From Paenibacillus humicus NBRC 102415 (GTDB lineage Bacteria > Bacillota > Bacilli > Paenibacillales > Paenibacillaceae): 64,000 nt of DNA. The notes under the pieces are model-generated. The model had not been told where the DNA came from, did not search any database, and saw nothing but the letters and a program-made list of their open reading frames with translations. Below, piece by piece: positions 61,336 to 64,000 of this stretch. Both the position numbers and the translations under genes were made by a program. Where the stretch lies: contig NZ_BIMD01000015.1 in the NCBI RefSeq assembly GCF_004000905.1, positions 36,583 through 100,582 on the forward strand. Direction: 5' to 3'. Within the stretch, counting starts at the first letter, position 1; each line of letters starts with the position of its first letter.

Positions 61336-61650
61336 ATGGGTTGGATCTTTGTTTTCTCCGCAGCGGTCTGCGAAGTGACCGGAGTCGTAGGACTCAGCCG
61401 CTTCTCCAGGCGCAAAAGCTGGCTGAACGCCCTGCTGTTCGCCGGCGGCTTCGCGGCGTCGTTCATCCTGCTTTACGCTTCGTTCCAATATCTCCAGCTT
61501 AGCATTGCCTACACGGTATGGATCGGTCTCGGAACCTCTCTTGCCGTCGTGACGAACATGATCTTTTTCGGCGAATCGAAAAGCAGGATGCGGATGCTCA
61601 GCCTGCTGCTGATCGTAATCGGCGTGAGCGGACTGAAGGCCGTATCTTGA
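61336..61650 (+). CDS. Paired SMR transporter subunit 2 (YkkD/EbrB-like)
   Basis: This 104-residue four-segment membrane protein has the essential Glu in SAAVCEVTGVVGLS and the segment SIAYTVWIGLGT. The ATG at 61336 follows TGGAGG at 8 bases; the ATG at 61321 is less likely. With the preceding gene it forms a two-component SMR pump. Confidence 0.88.
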   Translation: MGWIFVFSAAVCEVTGVVGLSRFSRRKSWLNALLFAGGFAASFILLYASFQYLQLSIAYTVWIGLGTSLAVVTNMIFFGESKSRMRMLSLLLIVIGVSGLKAVS

Positions 61651-61659
61651 AACCGATTG

Positions 61660-61690
61660 AAAAAACCGGGAACGAGAGGACTCGTTCCGG
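61660..61690 (-). terminator. Terminator between the SMR and secreted-protein genes
   Basis: CCGGAACGAG and CTCGTTCCGG pair around a short loop; the T run is on the minus strand, so it mainly ends the secreted-protein transcript, and may also stop the SMR transcript. Confidence 0.75.
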
Positions 61691-61800
61691 GGGCTCCAAT
61701 TGTTCTCGAGACCGTGCTGGTCTGATTACTTACCATCAAGGTTGAACATCCTATTTTTATTCGACTTCGGAGTTGCGGGACTCAAAGCTTGAATGCGATT

Positions 61801-62232
61801 TTATGAAGCTTTCGAGATTTTAAAAGCGAACTCCCATGTTGCAGTATTTCCGGAATAGCGGCCACGATTCTCGACGACGGTCACTTTCATTTTTTTCGTC
61901 ACGGTGCCCTTGATAGCGGACAACTTGATTGTTGAGCTTCCTTTTCCGATGTCAGGAATCTTGTCCTGTTCCTCGACGTCCACTTCCAGCTTGATGGTTT
62001 CGCTGCCCTTTACTGTCAGCGTGACCGAATGGCCCTCCTCAATCTCCTTGCTGCCAGCCCGTGCTTCATACCGCCACTCGTTGCCGACATGATTGTTCTC
62101 GACCAGCTTCGCGCTTACGAAGGTGACTTTGACGCTTGTGGCTTTGGGGGCCGCCAATAGCGGTTGGGCGGTAAAAGCAACCAGGAGCAGCAGAGCAAGC
62201 AGAGCATTTATTCCTTTTCTCTTCAAGCGCAT
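61801..62232 (-). CDS. Small secreted protein of unknown function
   Basis: This 143-residue protein has a clear signal peptide (MRLKRKGINALLALLLLVAF, cleaved near LLAAP). The mature part is beta-rich and charged (VKVTFVSAKLVENNHVGNEW, then EWRYEARAG) with a regular strand pattern of an Ig- or calycin-like fold. I do not recognise the family. AAAGGAAG precedes the ATG. A 14-bp palindrome lies upstream. Confidence 0.75.
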   Translation of the reverse strand: MRLKRKGINALLALLLLVAFTAQPLLAAPKATSVKVTFVSAKLVENNHVGNEWRYEARAGSKEIEEGHSVTLTVKGSETIKLEVDVEEQDKIPDIGKGSSTIKLSAIKGTVTKKMKVTVVENRGRYSGNTATWEFAFKISKAS

Positions 62233-62288
62233 CTTCCTTTCCCTTTTGCCTAAAGAGTATACAGCATATATATGAATGATATAAATAT

Positions 62289-62302
62289 ATCCATTAATGG
62301 AT
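62289..62302. promoter_or_regulatory. 14-bp perfect palindrome upstream of the secreted-protein gene
   Basis: ATCCATTAATGGAT lies 57 bp before the start codon, close to TATACT-like promoter sequence. It may be an operator. Confidence 0.4.
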
Positions 62303-62416
62303 TCTTGGAAAGAACAATAAAATATTCTACGCCGGAGGATTTCCTTTTTCGGAATCTAACTTGCAGCTATAAGCTCATCTTCGGGTTGGAACTTTTCGCT
62401 GTTTCCTGTTCAACAC

Positions 62417-62463
62417 AAAAAAACCTTCCGAACGTTGTATGTCAACATACAACGTTCGGAAGG
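62417..62463 (-). terminator. Very strong terminator downstream of the truncated iron-sulfur carrier gene
   Basis: CCTTCCGAACGTTGTATGT and its exact complement (19 bp) are separated by 2 bases; seven T follow on the minus strand. It lies 177 bp after the stop of the gene remnant and is probably its original terminator. Confidence 0.82.
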
Positions 62464-62639
62464 TCGGATTTACAACCCATAACTGCCGTATTGCCGGTTG
62501 ATCATAATCAATTCGACGATTGTGTATTTTCTAATCCCAATTCACAGCCCTTGTATTTCGGTTGTAAGAATTCCGAATTGGACCCTAAGGTAAACTCCCG
62601 ACTCTGCGCCGCCTTAAAACCTTCTCAGAGGCGCTGGCC

Positions 62640-62759
62640 TCAGCACTCGTCCGGCTTCGGCTTGCCGGCGTCGCTCGCCGTGCGGAAGCTTGATCCGCAG
62701 CCGCAGGTAACGGTGGCGTTGGGGTTGTGGATCGTGAAGCTATCGTTAAGCCTGCGCAA
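62640..62759 (-). pseudogene. 3' remnant of an A-type iron-sulfur carrier gene (ErpA/IscA-like)
   Basis: Read on the minus strand, the frame gives [19 protein letters not shown], then [14 protein letters not shown] and TGA, the typical C-terminus of ErpA/IscA proteins with two of the three cluster-binding Cys (CGC). Homology stops near 62738. The preceding DNA is open for only a few more codons ([10 protein letters not shown]) before an in-frame TGA and gives no ErpA sequence. About two thirds of the gene, including the first cluster Cys, is missing. This looks like the left-over half of a gene split by integration. Confidence 0.85.
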
Positions 62760-63524
62760 GGTTAAAACCCCGTCAGATCAACGTTTTATAGCGCGTCCGT
62801 GGATTGCGGACATGCCGTATGGATTGCGGTGTCCTCGGTAAAGGATACGTTAATAGCCGCTGATACTATTGTATCCAATTGAACGCGTATCCGCAATCCA
62901 GCGGACAAACACCCCGATATATTTTTGTTGCGTGGAAACTCCGAGGGGCTGTCAAGGGGGTTCGAGGGGGCCGCCATGGGGGGTCGACGCTTTACCGTAC
63001 TAAATCGTCCTGACGTTTATGCACCCGACTGCATACGCGAGGATTGATGATATGTGATCCGCAATCCCTCCAGCATACGGATAATCCGCGCCACTACGCC
63101 ATTCCTGCGACATAGGCGCCAGTGTACGATTATGTATGATTATGCAACGCGAGAAAACCGCACCGTTACGCCATCCGCTTTATCGCGATGAAGTCCGGAC
63201 GGACGGCGGTTATGCAGGCGTTTATGCAGCGTGAAATCGGAAGTATTCGGTAGACCCCCCTGAGTTTTCGGACCCCTTCGCATCCCGCGCCTCGTGCAGA
63301 CTTTTCGCGTAATAGTCGTAAGAACTCGTAATTTCCGATCCCCTTACGTTCGCACTGGCGGAATCCTTGCGTAACCCTTCGTATGTATTCGTATGTAACC
63401 GTTCGTTACCTTGCCCTGCGCTATATAAACGAAAGAAAACGCAGGCTCCGGATGAGCACGCGTTAGATAATCGTAGGATTAACGAATTAGCTAGCGTGGT
63501 AACACCGGAACCTGCGCGTTAAGG
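62760..63524. other. Gene-poor edge of a phage-like element
   Basis: No ORF with a binding site or family features is found on either strand. Visible features are a tandem TTCGTATGTA repeat (63378-63397), a small dyad GTAAC/GTTAC (63395-63409) and a long hairpin (63440-63516). The sequence style differs from the chromosome to the left. Confidence 0.55.
63440..63516 (-). ncRNA. Structured element after the terminase-like gene (terminator or RNA)
   Basis: CGCAGGCTCCGG and CCGGAACCTGCG (one mismatch) enclose 53 bases, which themselves hold CACGC/GCGTG and CGTTA/TAACG pairs. On the minus strand it starts 8 bases after the stop codon and is followed by TTTTCTTTC. It may be a branched terminator or a phage structural RNA. 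Confidence 0.45.
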
Positions 63525-63905
63525 TTACGCCTCTCTTTTTCTCAGCGCATCTAATCGCGCTTTCAATCCTTCGATATCAACCGAATCCTGTTCGCTAATC
63601 TTGCGCTCGATACGGACCTGATCGACGATCATATCGTTAGCCTGCATGAGCAGCTTCGCGGCCGCTGCGGATTTGAGCGTAACCGCGCTATCTACCATAG
63701 CCGCCATTACTTCGGGCATCCGGTTCATCGTATGACGGACCATCTCGCGCCTGAGCTCCTGTTGAAACTCGTCATCGCGGCGCCATTGCCATAAACATTT
63801 ACGCGATACTCCCGCCTCGGCTGCGACCTCCTCCAGCGTCTTACCGCCGTTCTTTACTTGCGCGAGCCATTCGATAGCTACGTATTGTTCCGGCTTCAAT
63901 GCCAT
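63525..63905 (-). CDS. Phage terminase small subunit-like protein (phBC6A51 HTH family)
   Basis: This 126-residue protein has an N-terminal helix-turn-helix (TLEEVAAEAGVSRKCLWQWR) and a helical C-terminal half with a coiled-coil end (DIEGLKARLDALRKREA). It resembles small-terminase-like proteins of Bacillus phages (phBC6A51 type), which recognise phage DNA for packaging. GGGGGAACG lies upstream. No large-terminase gene follows it: it faces the junction 765 bp away. Alternative: a transposase-type HTH regulator. Confidence 0.7.
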   Translation of the reverse strand: MALKPEQYVAIEWLAQVKNGGKTLEEVAAEAGVSRKCLWQWRRDDEFQQELRREMVRHTMNRMPEVMAAMVDSAVTLKSAAAAKLLMQANDMIVDQVRIERKISEQDSVDIEGLKARLDALRKREA

Positions 63906-63924
63906 ATGCTCGTTCCCCCTTCGT

Positions 63925-64000
63925 TTAATCTCTTACAGGAGTTTTCCCGTTCATAACATCTACGTACTGCTGATCCTCAGCGCCGCCTTTTTTCTTTTTC
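63925..64000 (-). CDS. C-terminal end of an unidentified gene
   Basis: The frame open at the window edge ends KKKKGGAEDQQYVDVMNGK, then TPVRD and TAA, 19 bases before the terminase-like gene, so the two are probably in one operon. Too little is visible to name it. Confidence 0.55.
   Translation of the reverse strand, partial: KKKKGGAEDQQYVDVMNGKTPVRD

Noticed and set aside
62272..62841. 189-codon plus-strand frame
   Set aside because: It reads through the terminator hairpin and antisense to the erpA remnant, without a binding site.
1..64000. CRISPR arrays, rRNA and tRNA genes, intact insertion sequences
   Set aside because: No regularly spaced repeats, no recognisable tRNA/rRNA blocks and no transposase gene were seen by eye; a tRNAscan and an IS search would be decisive.

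Overview
The window looks like a chromosomal segment of a Paenibacillus-type Bacillota. It is GC-rich but has Gram-positive features throughout: strong AGGAGG-type ribosome binding sites, sigma-A promoters, Rho-independent terminators, S-layer homology (SLH) surface proteins, the helicase-loading pair DnaB/DnaI, coproheme decarboxylase HemQ, the sporulation checkpoint protein Sda, a YheC/D-type spore-associated protein, and SAM-I and c-di-AMP riboswitches. Almost all of 1-62.6 kb is ordinary core and accessory chromosome. The last ~1.3 kb (about 62.74-64 kb) appears to be the edge of an integrated phage-like element.

Layout. 0-5.6 kb: tail of a GGDEF protein, the menaquinone gene mqnC, and a methionine operon metA-metI-metC behind a SAM-I riboswitch. 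5.6-12 kb: uracil/xanthine-type permease, a large secreted GH74 xyloglucanase with SLH anchor, and corA with a small leader ORF. 12-21 kb: transporters, LysR, a PHP histidinol phosphatase, a membrane protein under a double operator, a YodB/CatR-like HxlR regulator facing a DoxX protein, a membrane J-like protein and glutathione peroxidase. 21-26 kb: sdhCAB and a divergent LysR. 26-28.5 kb: ktrB-ktrA under a c-di-AMP riboswitch. 28.7-37 kb: CPBP protease, VanZ, UvrC, and a sulfate uptake operon (sbp-cysT-cysW-yezD) with no ATPase gene.

37-46 kb: a UvrA-like ABC ATPase, an ArsR/SRPBCC pair with twin operators, an SLH surface protein, and dnaB-dnaI. 46-50 kb: yuiB, hemQ, NDH-2 and YumC-type flavoprotein reductases. 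50-52.5 kb: a zinc-ribbon microprotein, sda with upstream DnaA boxes, a YheC/D protein and a small membrane protein. 52.7-57.4 kb: a complete Bce-type module (response regulator, kinase, ATPase, permease). 57.5-62.2 kb: a KstD-like flavoprotein, DinB, TetR with a paired SMR pump, and a secreted protein.

At 62.64-62.74 kb lies the 3' remnant of an A-type iron-sulfur carrier gene (ErpA/IscA-like). Its 5' half is replaced by unrelated DNA. Beyond it are ~765 bp without a convincing gene and then a small-terminase-like gene that points toward the junction, with no large-terminase gene following. This suggests that a prophage or phage satellite integrated in the iron-sulfur carrier gene. It is the most unusual part of the window. 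All functional calls rest on reading motifs and context; no database search was run.
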